Below are positions 36,431 to 50,154 of a stretch of DNA of 64,000 nucleotides, piece after piece. The stretch comes from Helopsaltes ochotensis. Lineage: Eukaryota > Chordata > Aves > Passeriformes > Locustellidae. Within the stretch, counting starts at the first letter, position 1, and every line of letters starts with the position of its first letter. Both the position numbers and the translations under genes were made by a program. The notes below the pieces were generated by a model. That model saw only the letters and a list, made by a program, of their open reading frames with translations. It was not told the DNA's origin and did no database searches. The stretch is taken from positions 941,250-1,005,249 of the forward strand of contig VXBM01000008.1 of assembly GCA_013400155.1 (NCBI GenBank), read 5' to 3'.

Positions 36431-39011
36431 TTTTTTGTCCCATAACCAGAAGCCCATTGCCAAATCAGCAGCTTGTAGCTGATGTTCCAGTTTTTGCCTG
36501 GACCTTTCATTCTGTAGATCTTGGAATCTGTGGTATTAGTAGCAGGCATCTTCAATGGGTATGTGCTGTGAAAAAAAGAGAAGTTTGCTTTAGCTGAAAA
36601 CCTCAGAACTACAGGTTTTGGACAAGGTCACAGAAATGTAACAGGTTGGAAGCAGAGAGCACTGATGGAGTAAAGGCTCTGCAAAACCCAGCCTACCAAC
36701 CAAAAGAAATTTTTGGCTTGTACAATTTTGCAAAGACCAGTTTGCACTTGACATACTCTTGTTCAGAACAGGACTGCCACATTGATGAGGATTGTTTGGA
36801 TGGAAAGCTGGCCTAGGGGAGACATTGGTAGGAGATCAGGGAGTGTACAAGAAGGCATACATACAGTTTTTTGGCAATGCCTATGTCTCTGAAATGAAAA
36901 AATGGGAAGATTGTGAAGGCTGAAACTCAATAAATAAATCATTGGAAGAAAACCTGCCACAAAACTGTCAATAATGTGGTCTTATTTCCCCTGGAAGGGA
37001 TGGTAAAATATGAATGAAGTTGATTCAGTGAGATTAATATAAAATGATGTACACTGTTACCATTTATTTGTCTTTTTGTGAAGATAATGATTTAAACCCA
37101 TGGCTTTCAGTCTTTTGGACTGCAGACGTTTGACATTTTTTCAGTGGAAATATGTAGTGAATTAAGCCATCTACTGCTTGGTTTACTTCTCTTAACTACT
37201 GATTGCAGATATCTGAAGTGTGATGTATAGACCTCCAGGCTGTTATTGATCACTGTTTCTAGATCTGTCAGCTCATAAAATATATTCAACTTCAAATAAT
37301 GGTCACTTAGTCCCATCTGAGACCCAACTTTAAAATGAAAATCTTGGCTGATGTGGTATAACAGGCCTTTATCCTGCTTTCCTCATCTGTTGCCTTCAAA
37401 AATATCACTGCAGTCCTCTTAACTTGAAGAATTTCTGCAGTTTGCTTTTGTCACTGTACCAGTCACCGGCCTGTGTCTCTGGTGTTTCTGTGACTCTGTC
37501 CTCTGGCCTCTCTGTAAATATAGGAAATTTTTACCTTTTGGGGGGTTTTTATTTGTTACCAGTTTCCACTAAGAAGAAAGCCCTGTTAATTTGTTTGGGA
37601 GGGTGGTTGACTGTCCTAAGCCTTTCTCTACAGGGTAGCTGACTAGTTTATTTTCACCTTCTACTTGTTGAAATTATTTGTGTAAATTTCTGATGATAAA
37701 TGAAAATTCTGGTCTTCCCCTTCTTGCTTTAAATTATTTTCAAGTATAATTTTGACTGTTTTCCCAATTTCATTTTAATTTCTGACATTTGATTAAAATC
37801 CCTTAACATTGTTTTATATCTATTTTTTTTTCCTAACAGATTAAAAAATTTGAAGATATTAGGTTTGCTTTTTTCTCCCTGATGTCAAATGTATACATAT
37901 AGTGTTAGAATTACAGTGACGTTATTTTCTGATGTAATAAACTGGTTCAGAGAACACCTAGTTTCAGTTGTAAGATTTCCCCCCGCCCCCCATCCTGGGA
38001 AATCAAAGCAAGTAAATATGCTTGACTCATCTGGAAAATAGGCACACAACCTGTTTTTTTCTAGTATGTGAGCATTTCAAATACTTTGAAGGTCGGGAAG
38101 ATGAACTGGCATGCTTCTCTCTGTGTTGTTATTACTTTGACAAACACATGTAAATTCAGGTATTATTTACTTAAGATGTCTCTTCAGGTTATATTGACTA
38201 AAGTGCAGTATTTCTTCTAGACAAATTTTTTAGGCTTGTAAAGGGGGAGTTTCTTTTGTAGATGTTTTCATCATGGTTTATCTAGAAATTTGTAGATCCT
38301 CAAGGCATCTAAAAGAGAAATCAAATCTGAGTATAACATAGTAGAGATATCAATCTTGCATATGGTTGTTGTGAATTTCTCAGACAGATTTCTTAATAGC
38401 ATACGACTTCAGGATGCTTAAGTGTTGTCCATTGTCGTCTTTGACTCTTTATGAATAGAGCTGGTAGTACAATGTAAGCCCGTAACCACATGTTTTTCAT
38501 TCTATTAATTTTGCAGTATTCTGTTGGTGAGTTGTTGTGAAGAAATATGGGAGTAGAAGTAGAAAGTTAAAACAGACATATAAATGAATAAAGGAATCCC
38601 ATCCTTGGGGATTTGCTGGCTCTATCAGTGCTAGTACTTTTTAAACACCCTTTTTTAAGAGCACAGGAGCAGGCAATTCCAAAATGTTGGAAGTCAAGCA
38701 GATGAGGCAGAAGGTAAGCTTGACAGAAAAGGGATCTCCTTTTGGATGGAGCTAAGGTAAAAAAGGAAGGTATATGCCCAGTGGAAGAAAAGTCAGGTGA
38801 CATGGGAAGGATGCAGAGATGCTGCTTGCCACTGTAGGGAGAAAATTGCTGCAGCCGAAGCTCAGTTGAATACAGGTCCATATAGATAAACAGATTTAAT
38901 TGCAGTGTGTGAAGTCTGGCTAATGTCTAGAAAGGTCTTCCTTAGGACAACAGGAGTATTAACAGATATGATTTTTTTTAAATTATCAACCACTGTAAAG
39001 CTTGCTTTCAC

Positions 39012-39050
39012 TAATGTAGTTCCCCCCAAAAAAGAGGAGTAACTACATTA
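39012..39050. repeat. Small inverted repeat
   Basis: TAATGTAGTT (39012-39021) and AACTACATTA (39041-39050) are perfect 10-base reverse complements around a 19-base C/A/G-rich loop. Its location deep in an intron gives no functional hint. Confidence 0.75.
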
Positions 39051-42000
39051 ACAGTTGCTGTGAACTCCAGCTTACTGTTTTTCCATGATGAATTGAGTAG
39101 CAACAGATACATTTGGGAGAAATTAGCTGTGACATAGCAGAATCTGTGAACATCTGCTCCAGCTACTATAAATTTTTAATTATTTCAAATCCTGGACTGA
39201 CTTTAGACATGAAGGATTGTATTGTTTGGGAATGCACAATGGATAATAGTAACTTCTAGGAGCCTTGAGAGATGGCATGCTAGATGTACAAAGGTTTCTT
39301 TTAAAAGTTGTTTTTTGAAAATTTCTAAAACTATTGGTAATACCTGCTTTTTTTAATGTTAGTTTTTAGTTAAATATTATTAGATAATGAATGTTGGGAG
39401 TGATTATATAAAAAATTTAGAAACCAAATTTGCGTAACCAATTTTAATTCAGATTTCCAAAAATGTGTTTACACTGCTCTCTGTGTTGAAAACCTTTTGC
39501 TGAACTAATGCTAAGGACTTAGCTTAAGAATGTTAAATACAGTTATCTGGAGTGTTTGTGATTATGCCAACTAATCCTGTCATTCTGGCTGAAGGGAGGG
39601 ATGGAAGGATTGGCAGATTCCTTATGTGGGAACAGAAGTGGATGGAAGAAGAGTTGGGAGCATGGAACCCTGTCAGTTGCTGTACAGAGCTAGATGCAGG
39701 TGCTTTGAAAGAAGTGAGATCTAACAACAGCAATGGATGTGGGGCTCCACTCCTGGGAATGTCTGAGCACATTAGACTGGCCTGCGCCAAGAAGGCAAAC
39801 GTGAGTATTGCTGTAACGGCCAACTTAACCGGGGCTGCCGTTCACAGGAGAAGTGAAGGCACTTGGATCTGACAGGAAAATAAATACAGTGAGATAGATG
39901 CCAGGTCACAGGATGCTGTGTCTTCACCAGGGAAGTGCGTGCAGCAAAGTCACAGTGCAGAATTTCTAGCTAAAATATTTGTGGAAACTGTTCTGGACCA
40001 AAGAGATTCTGATTGAGACTGGAAGCATCTGTAGGGTCCCTAATAGTTGCTTAAATACGAGTGTAGTCTGTGAGTACTTAAATAATATTGCAAGCTATTG
40101 GTCAAAAACCCTCCATGACTGTTGGAGGTAGCTGTAAATTCTTGTAGCAGAAGCTATGTGGAGCCTTTGACTGGGGAGCGTGGAAACATAACTTCCAAGT
40201 TTTTTTCATCCTAATAAATACCAGCTTTACTATATGGTGGTGGAGCTTGTAGTTTTGTAGTTTGCATAGGATCTTTTTTAATGCTGTCAAATGAAACTGT
40301 CAAAATCTGGGAAAATGCTGCTGCTCAGAGGCACTTGCCTTTTCCTGAACATGTTCATGATTTGTGTCCACAAAGCTGCAGAAAGCTGCCATCTTAGTAG
40401 TCTCGTGCAAAAAATATCTTTTTTAAAAAAATTATGTATGTACGTAAAATTATGTATAATTGGTGTGTTCTCTTTTCCTTCATGGCAAGTCTGAGCAAAA
40501 TATCTTAATGAACAAAAGGCATTATTTTATTTCCCCTCTGGCACCCGCTTGAAGTCTCTGGGGAGCAGAGTAACAGTAACACCTTATAAGCACAGCTACA
40601 GGGGTAGTGTGTGCTTTCCCATCCATGTCATGTTCATGGATGGTTTTAATTTATGTCAATGGAGAACACAAGCCTCTTTTTATGTAGTAAATTAGTGCTG
40701 ACTGGTGATACCAATCACCATAGGTTTCAAAATATTGACTTAAAAGTGTGCAAGTCTTCAGCAATTTTTAATTAATTTCGTAAATTCTCAATACTCAATC
40801 TAAATCGTTCATTTAATTTCATCTTGCATATGAATGTCTGTGAGTTGAAGCATTCTGATGGGTGTATGGGTGAATTTAAGCATGTCTTAAAGTATAAGGT
40901 GCTCTAGGGAGGTGTCTAGTTTTCTAAACTCTGCTGTTTTTCTCTTGACAAAGTTTTCAAAAAAGTAGCTTTTACAACTAGCCCAGCAGTCCAGCTGAGA
41001 GAAGGTGGAACAAAGTACAAATTTCCCTGTCAACATTTGATAAAATATCTATTTGCACCTTCACTAAATATAGCTATGTCACTGGTGTTGTGGATAGCTG
41101 ACATAGGGATTTATCAGATAATGTCTAATCCCATCTTTATGGGGATTAAGCAGGCCTGTAATATTTGCCTTGGAGTTCTCTTGGTCTGTCAGGCTGTTGT
41201 GCTATTTATAAACCTTTAATATAATTGTAATATAGTTGTAATTTAATTAATATTACCCTCAATTGCTTTTCTTCTCTTGATACCCTAAGGATTTTGTCTA
41301 AGGTGTTTGATTTTATAGTTTGATGTTTCACTGTGAAAGTTATTTGAGTATTGGATTGTCAACATAGTCAATTTGTCATAAAATGGGTGGGCATTTTGTT
41401 CACATTAGGCATGCCCAAGTATTTTAAATACTATGTTTATAGTCCAGAATATTCCAGTTCTCTTTAACAAGCAGAATATGGTCCCATTGCACTAAAGTCA
41501 AAGTTTTGCATGTCATGCAGTAGAACTGTTTTGGCTGCTCAATTTAACCAAGCTAAAGTTGCAGTGTGAATAGCAGTAATGCCAATTTAAGGGAAGCTGA
41601 CATCAAACACATTGTCCAGATTGGATCTTTGCTTACCAAGAGATACCTCCATTTGTGCAATTACTGTCCATTGGCTTTGATTTGCTGCAGCCTCTTTCCC
41701 AGACTCCCCTGTCTGGCAGCGTACTTTAAAAATTGTACTCATCTGATAGGTCTACTTGCCTCATCTGAACTGCTGAAGTAGAGTTTTTAGTCATGTTTTC
41801 CCTGCTTTTTCAATGCTCAAATTACCTGTTTAGACCTTAAGGATGGTTCAATGAGCCCATATTCCAGGATTCAGATGAATTCTCTGGAAGACTTCTCAGC
41901 ACCACCACATAGTATAGATGAATGATGTAATTTTCTGGTTGATGGAAATATAGGAAATACGAGAGATAAGGGAAGGAATTTAGGATTTTGTATTGATTCC

Positions 42001-45000
42001 TTGCCAGTATGACTAAAGAGCCTGTTAGTGTTGTTGGAGGTGTCTCACACTGTAGGTACCCTTAAGTTATTCTAAGACTAGTGTAGAACAATGACTTTGT
42101 GTGGAAAAATTTAGCTTTTCCAACTAATAAGAAGTAAGACACAAATAGTAATTGGTTCCTTGTCATGATAAAATTTCAAATACAGTTTTCTTTTTTCAGC
42201 TGAGGAAGCAGAAGCAGATATATGCAGCTTTTCAGCAGTGATTGACTGGAAAAATTTGCAATATATTTTTCAGCTTGAAATTTGGAATAATTTTGAATTG
42301 TTGAGGGAGATGGCATGAAATGAAGTAAGTCTGCAGCCTCGCTGACTGCAGTAACAGAGGAGTTTGTGCTTTCCAGAAAATGAGCAAAGAAGAAATAATG
42401 CCCAAATCCGTGCAAAGATAAATGAGAAAGGGGTGAGATCCATGCCTAGTAATGATGTGGCTGTCAAGAGAAAGAAATTCAGGGAAGGTGGTGATTATCT
42501 CTGTGTGTACGTCTAAGGATAAAGCCACACTGCGGTTTTGTGCTATGTAAGCTTGCAAAGTAGGATTAATGGGACTTACACAATGCCTAGGCCTTCATCT
42601 CTGAACAGCAGGAAATGTAATCAAAGAGATTCCAAGGAGAAGGTAGGAAAACTAAGTGAATGAGACGGGTTTGGAGGTTTTTCTGTGCGAGATAATTTGG
42701 AGTGAGTTTTGTTGCTGGCAACCAACCAACATAAGTGAACAAAAAATGAAGCAACATAGACTTAATTACCAGTTTTTAGGTTGTCCATTCATTAACTACT
42801 GACAAATTTCACAAAACTGCAAGTCCTACCTGCCAGTTATTGGGCAGTTCTGAGTACAAGAAATTAAAGTGGTTTGAGGAGTTGACCAATGTGTTAAGCT
42901 TTTTGCTTTCCCTTGGTGATAAGTCTGAATCCAAACTAGCTGAGATACCACAGGGAAGTGTACATGCGTTCCTCAAGGGAAGGCATGCACAGGCTAGACA
43001 GTGAAGGTGATAAATGCAGAAATGAGAAAATGTACTACTTGACATCCTGAGAACTCGGTGAACGGAAGGCAGGAGTTTGCTGGGTCATGGACTTTGCATG
43101 GACATTTAAAATAATACAAATGGAAAGTGTCATTTGGAGGCCAGTGGGAAGAAGAATGGATTGTGGAAGAGAAAGGATGGTTTAACACACTGTTGATCAT
43201 TCATTGAACAAACACAACAGCAAATGGGCTCCTGAAAAATTCCTTTTGCTGGAATAACATGGAGAAGTTTCCATGTCATCACAATGTATTAAATAATGCT
43301 AAAGGATAGTTGCATTATTAATACAGCTGCGTAAATATAAGCAGACCTTGCTAATATTTTTTTAGACCCTGTACACAGATGCTTACCAATGTAATGTTTG
43401 ATTATGTTCTACATACAAATAGATCAAGAGTAGTCAAACTTCAAAGCAGGTTTTGTAGGCTTCCCATTTCATCTTCTTAGAAACATGTGCTTTGAACAAT
43501 ATATATTATTTTAGGTACTGGGGGAATGTGGAAATTTGACAAGAGGAAATAGTTGATGTCATTCAGCTGTAGATGAAATCCTACATAGGCAATAACTATC
43601 AAGATCTGGATAATCATCAGGTAATGTCTTGACTGTGACTCAGTCTATTGAAAGAAAGGGCTTAGGAAGATGAAGGATGATACGCTTCCCCAGAGATACC
43701 AATCACAAACTAATCAAAGTATCCTGGGAAGCATCTAGCCAAGCAGAAATTAAATCTTCACCGGACTTTTCCAATTACACAGTACTAGTCCAGATGTTCA
43801 TGTTGCTGAAACATCTTTATTTCTGAAGGAAAATAAAGACAAGAATCACCAGCATCATGAGATGTTTACTGGCTGTGACAGTTGCTGTCAGGAGGCAAGA
43901 GGAAACATTCTGTTCCACACTGCCTGGGATGTGGGTGCCAACATCTTAGGATGAAAGAGCTGCAGAAAAAAGTTAGTAGGTTTGTCTTTCTAGAAATCTT
44001 GCCATGTGTGCTTAATACGCACCTAACCAGACAATCTTTAAGTTTTTAGAAGCCTTCAGGTAACCTGGTGCAGATTTGCCCTTTACTGTTTGTCAGGGTG
44101 CCTCCTCAGTGGGCAGTGGAAGAGGAGTGGGCTGGCAAGAGTGCGGGAAGAGGAGGCATTTGTGGCAGCACCGAGAGAAGAAAAAGTGTGTACTGGCTAA
44201 CTTATACCACCACTAAAACCCACTGATGTCTGTCATGATAAGTAAACATGGAGCCAGTGGTGCTGGTGTAGATGAAATGCCTGTGCTTTTTTGGCATGGT
44301 TGAGAAGATAAATTAAACAAGTGGTGGCGCTCCAAATTAGAGGTCCAGTGCATACCTTAGTTCTTGCTCCTTTGTAATGGAAGGAGCTTCCCAAATATGA
44401 TGGAATCCTTCATGTTTTAGAGAACCCTAGTAGGAAAGAAGTAACAGGTTGTATTACTGTTTGATGATTTTAAGAAGAAATACCCCTTTTGAATGTTGTC
44501 AATGAACACCAGTTGATAAGAAGACATGCTTAAGCTTGTGCTTAGATTATTCAGTTTAACAGGTTTTATATTCTGTTTCAATTAATTCTTTTTAGTTGGG
44601 CATTTATTGTATGTTGGGTTTTCTCTCTCTTTTCAAACATAGTTTGCTCATTCTGTATAGACAGGTCCCTGATATCTGGAGACATTACAATGTTGCTGAC
44701 AAAGCCGCAGCAAAATGCTCAGATTGTTTATTTAGGGGAGCTCAATGGATGAGATATAATTTTCTTAGCTGCATGATGACCAAGTGTTGTGGTTGTGGAG
44801 GTGGGCATGTGAGCTCTGCTTGAAATTTCTGGCATCCACGCAGGCTTGCATCATGCACTCTGCTGCTGTGTTCTAACCTTTGAGAAACAGTCTTTGGGTG
44901 CATGAAGATACACAGGAAAGGGTCAAGGGCCATCTGGGCAGAACCATCTCTCACAGACCTAGAATTTTTAAGGTTTTCTTGTGTCCAAGACTTTATGGAG

Positions 45001-45764
45001 AAGAGCTGATTTTCTTTTTGAATGCAAATGTTTGTGATACTGCGTAACTGCATTAGAATGGTTTCATATACAAAGACTTCTAAAGCCTGTTGGTGAAATA
45101 AAGAAAAAATGGCTTTATGATTTTACGCTAGGCTGGATGTGTTCTTTTGATGGTTCTTCTGTGTATGTTATTTTCTATGTTTCTTTGAAGAATCAGGTTT
45201 GTTGCCATTAATGTGGAGGCTGGATTCAATGAACTATGCTTTGAGGTAGTTTATTGTTTTGCTTTATGTTTTAAAAAAAGGAGTGCCTGGGTAGTCTCAC
45301 TTTTATGTTCAGAGTATTTTGGCTTCAGGAGTATATTTTCTTCTAAGACAGAATGACAGTGATTTTGATGCATTTTCTACTGCATTTTCTGTGGACAGTC
45401 ATAGTCTGTCTGTTGGGAACATGGGGATGTGTTAACAGTTCATTGCCATTGTGTGATCCTCAGGCACAGTTGTACTGTATTTTCTCCTGTCACATGTAGT
45501 TGTTCTTAGAAATTTGAAATGTATGGGGCAAGGGAAAGGGCGTAATATTTGAATATTTCATTTTAGTGTCATGGCCTGTAATGCATAGGAGATGATATGT
45601 ATGACTGGATGAATGTCTTGTCTTCCCTAGATTCAAGATCTGCTAGTCCTAAAGATTTATATAGAATTATTTCATATATTTCCTTCTAGAAGAGCTTGTT
45701 TTGGGGAGAGGAAAGAGACACAGTATTGAGCATTTATGACACTCTGTGAGTCACACACTCTGTG

Positions 45765-45930
45765 TGTAGTGGGTTGATCCTGACTGGGCTCCAGGCACAC
45801 CCCCAAAGCCACTCTCTCACTCCCCTCCACAGCTGTACAGGGAAGAGGAAATTTAATAAAGGATTAGTGAGTTGAGATAAGGACTGGGAGAGCACTTTGG
45901 ATGCTTATATCACACGGGATAACTTATACT
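45765..45930 (-). mobile_element. Avian ERV LTR fragment (3' end of LTR)
   Basis: The + strand shows TGTAGTGGGTTGATCCTGAC, CTCTCTCACTCCCCTCCACA and GAGTTGAGATAAGGACTGGG. This is the reverse complement of the 3' end of an avian LTR that ends in ...CAACCCACTACA. The order and spacing match a family common in bird genomes, distinct from but related in layout to the LTRs at 24689 and 63618. The 5' part is missing or too diverged to see. Confidence 0.7.
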
Positions 45931-47310
45931 TTATAACAAAATGATAACTACTTTTTTTGCATTTCAAAAACCCCATTTTTGTTGTTATACCCATCACTTA
46001 TATTTCATCATCTGTTCCAAAACTTTATTTTTTAGACGTTGACAAAGTAATAAGAAAGAGCTGCAAGTTAAAAAAGAAAAGTAAAGTAGAAATGAAAATA
46101 AAAGTAATAATGCTAATTAATATAGGTCATTCGAAGTAAATAAATAAATAAAACAAAAAATCTCATATTTTTAGGTATTTTAAAATTGTCTAAAAATTGC
46201 AGTCTCTTCAAACAGGATAGATAAATCTCTCTGTAAAAGTAAATTTGATTTGCATCTCCAGATCAATGATTAGCAAATTAGACCTCTAACGTATAATCTG
46301 GAACTTGAAGGTTGTAACCTACTCCTGTTATTTATGATTATGCTTACTTGATGAGCCTTGACTGCGTCCTAAGTAACAGAGACAGATGTGATTTTTTGTA
46401 CCTAGCAGTTATGTTACTCAGCCTTTATATTTTGCATAATGTAATTGCAGTAATGGATCCATTAAAAAAAAAAATAAGGTAAGACAGTTTGCTGTGAAGA
46501 TGTTTTATGTAAGTCTTAAATATTGAATAGGAATTTTAGGGAGCAATCCAGTATGAGGCTTTGCCAGCATGCTGTTGTAAAACCTGGTGCTGCTGGGGTT
46601 CAGGAATGGCACCAAGGCTATGGTATGACAAACACCAATCCTAGTGACATCTGTTTGTCATTCGATCATTGGAGACTTGATCCTGTTTTTGTTGGGGGAT
46701 AAAAAAAAAAAGTCATAAAAAGTCAATAAAATTCATGTATTTTAATATGCCTCAGCAGTAATGATAAAGAGCTGGGATAATCAAGATACAAATCCATAAT
46801 GTTTAAATAACCGTGTGGGGTGATGAAACATCAAAGGACTGTGATAACAAATGAACATACGGCTTCAGTGATCACCCTTCATCATGCAACATTCCTCTTC
46901 AAGAAACTAATTATGTATTAATGCCACTGACACACTGCCCTCGCACCTCCATTTTCCTGTACACCCCTGAGTTCCCCCGAGTTGTGTTGCAGGCAGCCAC
47001 CTTTCTTTGTGTCACCTGAGACATGTCTCTTCTGCTGTCTCAGTAGCTATCTGTACTCCATACTGCTTCAACATCCTTCACCTTTCTCCTTACGTGTGCT
47101 TTTTTGGGTACTTTGTGGGGTTTTTTTCTCCTCTAACTTTTCTTATGATATCCAAGAGTCCTGTTTAGAATATTCTTGCAGCTGGATTGGTCTTTTCATT
47201 TTGAAATTCAATTCTCTTTAAGAAAATGTATCAATTCTATAAGCAGTATGCCAACACGTTTATACAAAATCATTGTGTTCTGTTGTTCTGCTTTGTTTTT
47301 CCCTCTGAAG

Positions 47311-47402
47311 CGGTGTGTGTATTTGAAGGCAGAACCTACTTTGAAGGACAAAGAGAAACTGTGTATTCAAGCTCAGGGGACTGTGTTCTCTTTGAGTGCA
47401 AG
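47311..47402 (+). CDS. NELL2: NELL2 exon H: first half of VWC domain 2
   Basis: This 92-bp exon follows TTTTTCCCTCTGAAG. It enters in phase 1 (T/CG = Ser) and exits in phase 0 at AAG/GTAAGA. It encodes VCVFEGRTYFEGQRETVYSS then SGDCVLFECK. The pattern C-x-F-x-GRTYFEG-...-C-x(4)-C is the N-terminal VWC half. It is shorter than exon F because exon F also carries coiled-coil sequence. Confidence 0.98.
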
Positions 47403-50154
47403 GTAAGAACACTTTTGATGGAATAAAAATTCTTGCATTTTAGGAATATCAAAATCACGCTGAAAGAAACTTTTGAAATACAGACAGGTCTACCTTAGAA
47501 AGTGACAGAAAAGGCATCTAATAGGTCCTGTGTTTATTTTGTCTGAGTTTCACATCAAATTTTTGCAAATAAATTTACTTTGCGTAGCTGCAAGCTTTGA
47601 TGATACCGCCCGACAATCAAGCAGCATTCTTTCTTCCCTAGGTATCGTCCCCACCATCAGTAATGAAACAGCAGCAGATTACCTTATGTTTCCATCTGCA
47701 CTGTAATTGTCCAAAATTATGTGCTCAGATATAAGAGATACATGAATGTGATGGGGGCATAGTTTGGAATTCAGGATCATTCTTAGAGGAAAAGCTAGAC
47801 GAAAAGGAAGAAAAAGAGCTGGTACACCAGGTGTCTGGTATTTCTAGTGATGGGAATGGGGTAGGGTTGGGGTTTTTATTTGTAAATAGAATAAACCCCA
47901 TGCTGAGTCAGTCTTTCCCTGCTGCATGAATAGAACTGCTCTTCAGGGCACGAATACACTTCAAGGGCAAAATATACCCCAGGGACAGCTGTGGGTTAAG
48001 CATTATACAAAGTGCTGCAGTGAGTTGTGTGTTGTCTCTCCAGGGGAGGGATGGGGAAAAATCCTGTCTGGTTAGAGAGCTGTAGGCTGTGGGCTGGAGT
48101 TGAAAACCTGAACACAGATTTCTAGGGCAGAGAAAAAGAGGCAAGCAACACCTCTGGCCATGCAGCTGTCCATCAGACCAGTTTCTGGAAATCTCAAACA
48201 TTTTCATACAGTTGTTAAAAAGTGCATCTTAAAAAGAAGAACTGGGAACTCTTACCTAACTGCTGTTGGTTTTAATCTTTATGAGCTTAATTGCTGTGGA
48301 AGGGGCTTTGAAACCCTTTGAGAATGGCAAGGAGAGAAATAATTTTGCATTTAGCTGTAGGCTTTTTAGGGCTGTGAGTTTGTATTTTCAACATGGCACC
48401 CAGGACATGAATTCTGATTAGTCAATGGATATAATTAACAATGATCAAAAACTATGTGACATTGCCTTGTGTTCCTTGCAGCTGGCAATTGTGATACTAT
48501 ATGAAAAAAAAAAAAGCCTCTGTTGGCTGGGCTAGTCTGCGTTTTGTTGATTAGACTCTGGTAGGCTGCCTCACTGTCTTGGTAGAAATAATAAGAAGCA
48601 ACTTTGCTTGATTGAAATGTTGCTTTTCAAGGACTGAAGTTTCAGTTTCAGTCACAGTTTCTGCTGAACAGCCTCATGAATGATAATTCAGAGCTTAAAA
48701 TCCATATACTGTAAACTTTGTTGGTCAGTTAGGAATTCATAGATGGGTGTTGTTTTATTACTACCAGAGTTCTCATAAAAGGATATAATTAATGACTTCA
48801 AGTCAAGAGGTATTAATAGGAATGATGCAGGTACTGGTTTCATGCTTGAAGGCTTATAATGATAATATTAAGGCAATGTATGGAATTTTTCATTTTGTCT
48901 GGATGTAATTGAAAGCATCGTGTTTTGTTTTATTGGCTGTTGCAGTTGTGAAGGCTATAGGCAGGCACTTCTCTGTTTGAATACTATAAATAAGTGAACA
49001 AAAAATTATCTTTCAAATTAGAATTTATAAAAGATTAAAATGAAATACAGCCTACCTTAATTGATGTTATCTCTATCAAAGGTTAATTTAGCTCGTGGGA
49101 TTGCTGGGTTTTGTTTGTTCTGGTGTACAGCACATCTCTGGTTTGCTTTATTGTATTATAAGATTAGGGCTGGTTTCTCTGTCAAGATTGTTTAAGGTAA
49201 AATTTGAGCAACAATTGTGATATTAGCTGTTGTGTACATGTTCATCTTTATATTTCATTCTTAAAGAGGCTTTAAAATTAAATGCTAGACAAATATTAAT
49301 AATAATAATAGTGCATACATACATGCAATGGCATAAGTATTGTTTTAGATGCTTTTCTTGCATGCAGAAATGCGGGGTCCTGAGTTCATGGAGGTCTTAT
49401 TTTAACCACATTGCTTATTTTATGGCAAATGCCTCTGAGGAATATGCTGTTGTTTGGCTTGTTTTCTTTCTTTGCTCTATCATGAGCACTGCAAGACACA
49501 TTATTTATGGCCCGAGGGAGCCTGAAGGTGGTACACCTGGGGTAGCCAGGTTGCTAAGGCAAACATTTAGTGTGGCCATACTGCAGTGATTTCATGTGAC
49601 CTGCACTGAGTGCCTGAAGATACTTAAATTCCATCTTGTGGTATTGTACAGTTCCAGATGCCTGATCCAAACGTAGCTGAGAAACCCCCTCTTTCCTAAT
49701 AGGGACTCAGTGCCAGTTTCTTTCAGTGTTACTGCCGCAGCAGTGAGATCGGAGATGTTCAAGTTCTATTTTACATTCTGTATATATAACAAGCTTCTTT
49801 AGAGTATTCATTATGGGGACCCTTGACTCTGGAATGCACTGTCTCTGTTTTTGAGAAATAATTGTAACTCTTTCAGGCATAATGTTAAGAGAAACTTCTG
49901 AGGCAAGTTATTTGACAGCTAGGATAAGAGAAGAATAAGAGTTGTTGCCACACTTCTGCTTGCTTGAAAAGGTTTGCTCCTGATTCTTTTATCATGCTAC
50001 CTTGTCCACTCAAATGGTTTTTGAAGATACCTGGATTTTGGCCTAGGCATGGGGTTTTTGTATATTATAGTGCTGAAACTCCACTAAAGTTATAGCTTCC
50101 TTTATTTCCTATCTCACAGTTTTGATTAATTAATTAATTACCTCAATTTAACAG
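47403..50154 (+). other. NELL2: NELL2 intron H-I
   Basis: A 2.75-kb intron. I saw no transposon. It contains a short AAT repeat at about 49288-49302 and an ATTA run at about 50124-50140, the latter just before the exon I acceptor. A 119-codon + strand frame at 49230-49589 resembles nothing I know. Confidence 0.8.

Larger units (their letters stand above)
28502..47310 (+). other. NELL2: NELL2 intron G-H (18.8 kb, between the two VWC domains)
   Basis: This is the largest complete intron in the window. It holds a CR1 3' fragment at about 34615-35050 (- strand), a G/T low-complexity block at about 36324-36430, a small inverted repeat at 39012-39050, an ERV LTR end at about 45765-45930 (- strand), and simple repeats including TTTG at 32939-32957 and AAAT at 46137-46153. 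A phase-compatible candidate cassette exon lies at 33564-33845, and an unexplained open frame lies around 39543-39872. No second gene was recognised. Confidence 0.8.

Noticed and set aside
36214..36555. 113-codon minus-strand and 79-codon plus-strand frames
   Set aside because: Driven by the G/T low-complexity block; composition is biased and no domain is visible.
39543..39800. Second candidate cassette exon in NELL2 (258 bp, ATACAG to GTGAGT)
   Set aside because: As a NELL2 cassette exon it fails: its open frame is phase 0, while exon G ends in phase 1, so inclusion in that frame is impossible. It is kept only as a low-interest intronic transcript candidate.
42176..43200. Cluster of overlapping minus-strand frames of 65-108 codons
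   Set aside because: Frames overlap each other, composition is purine-rich on the + strand, and no motif, splice pattern or known domain was seen.
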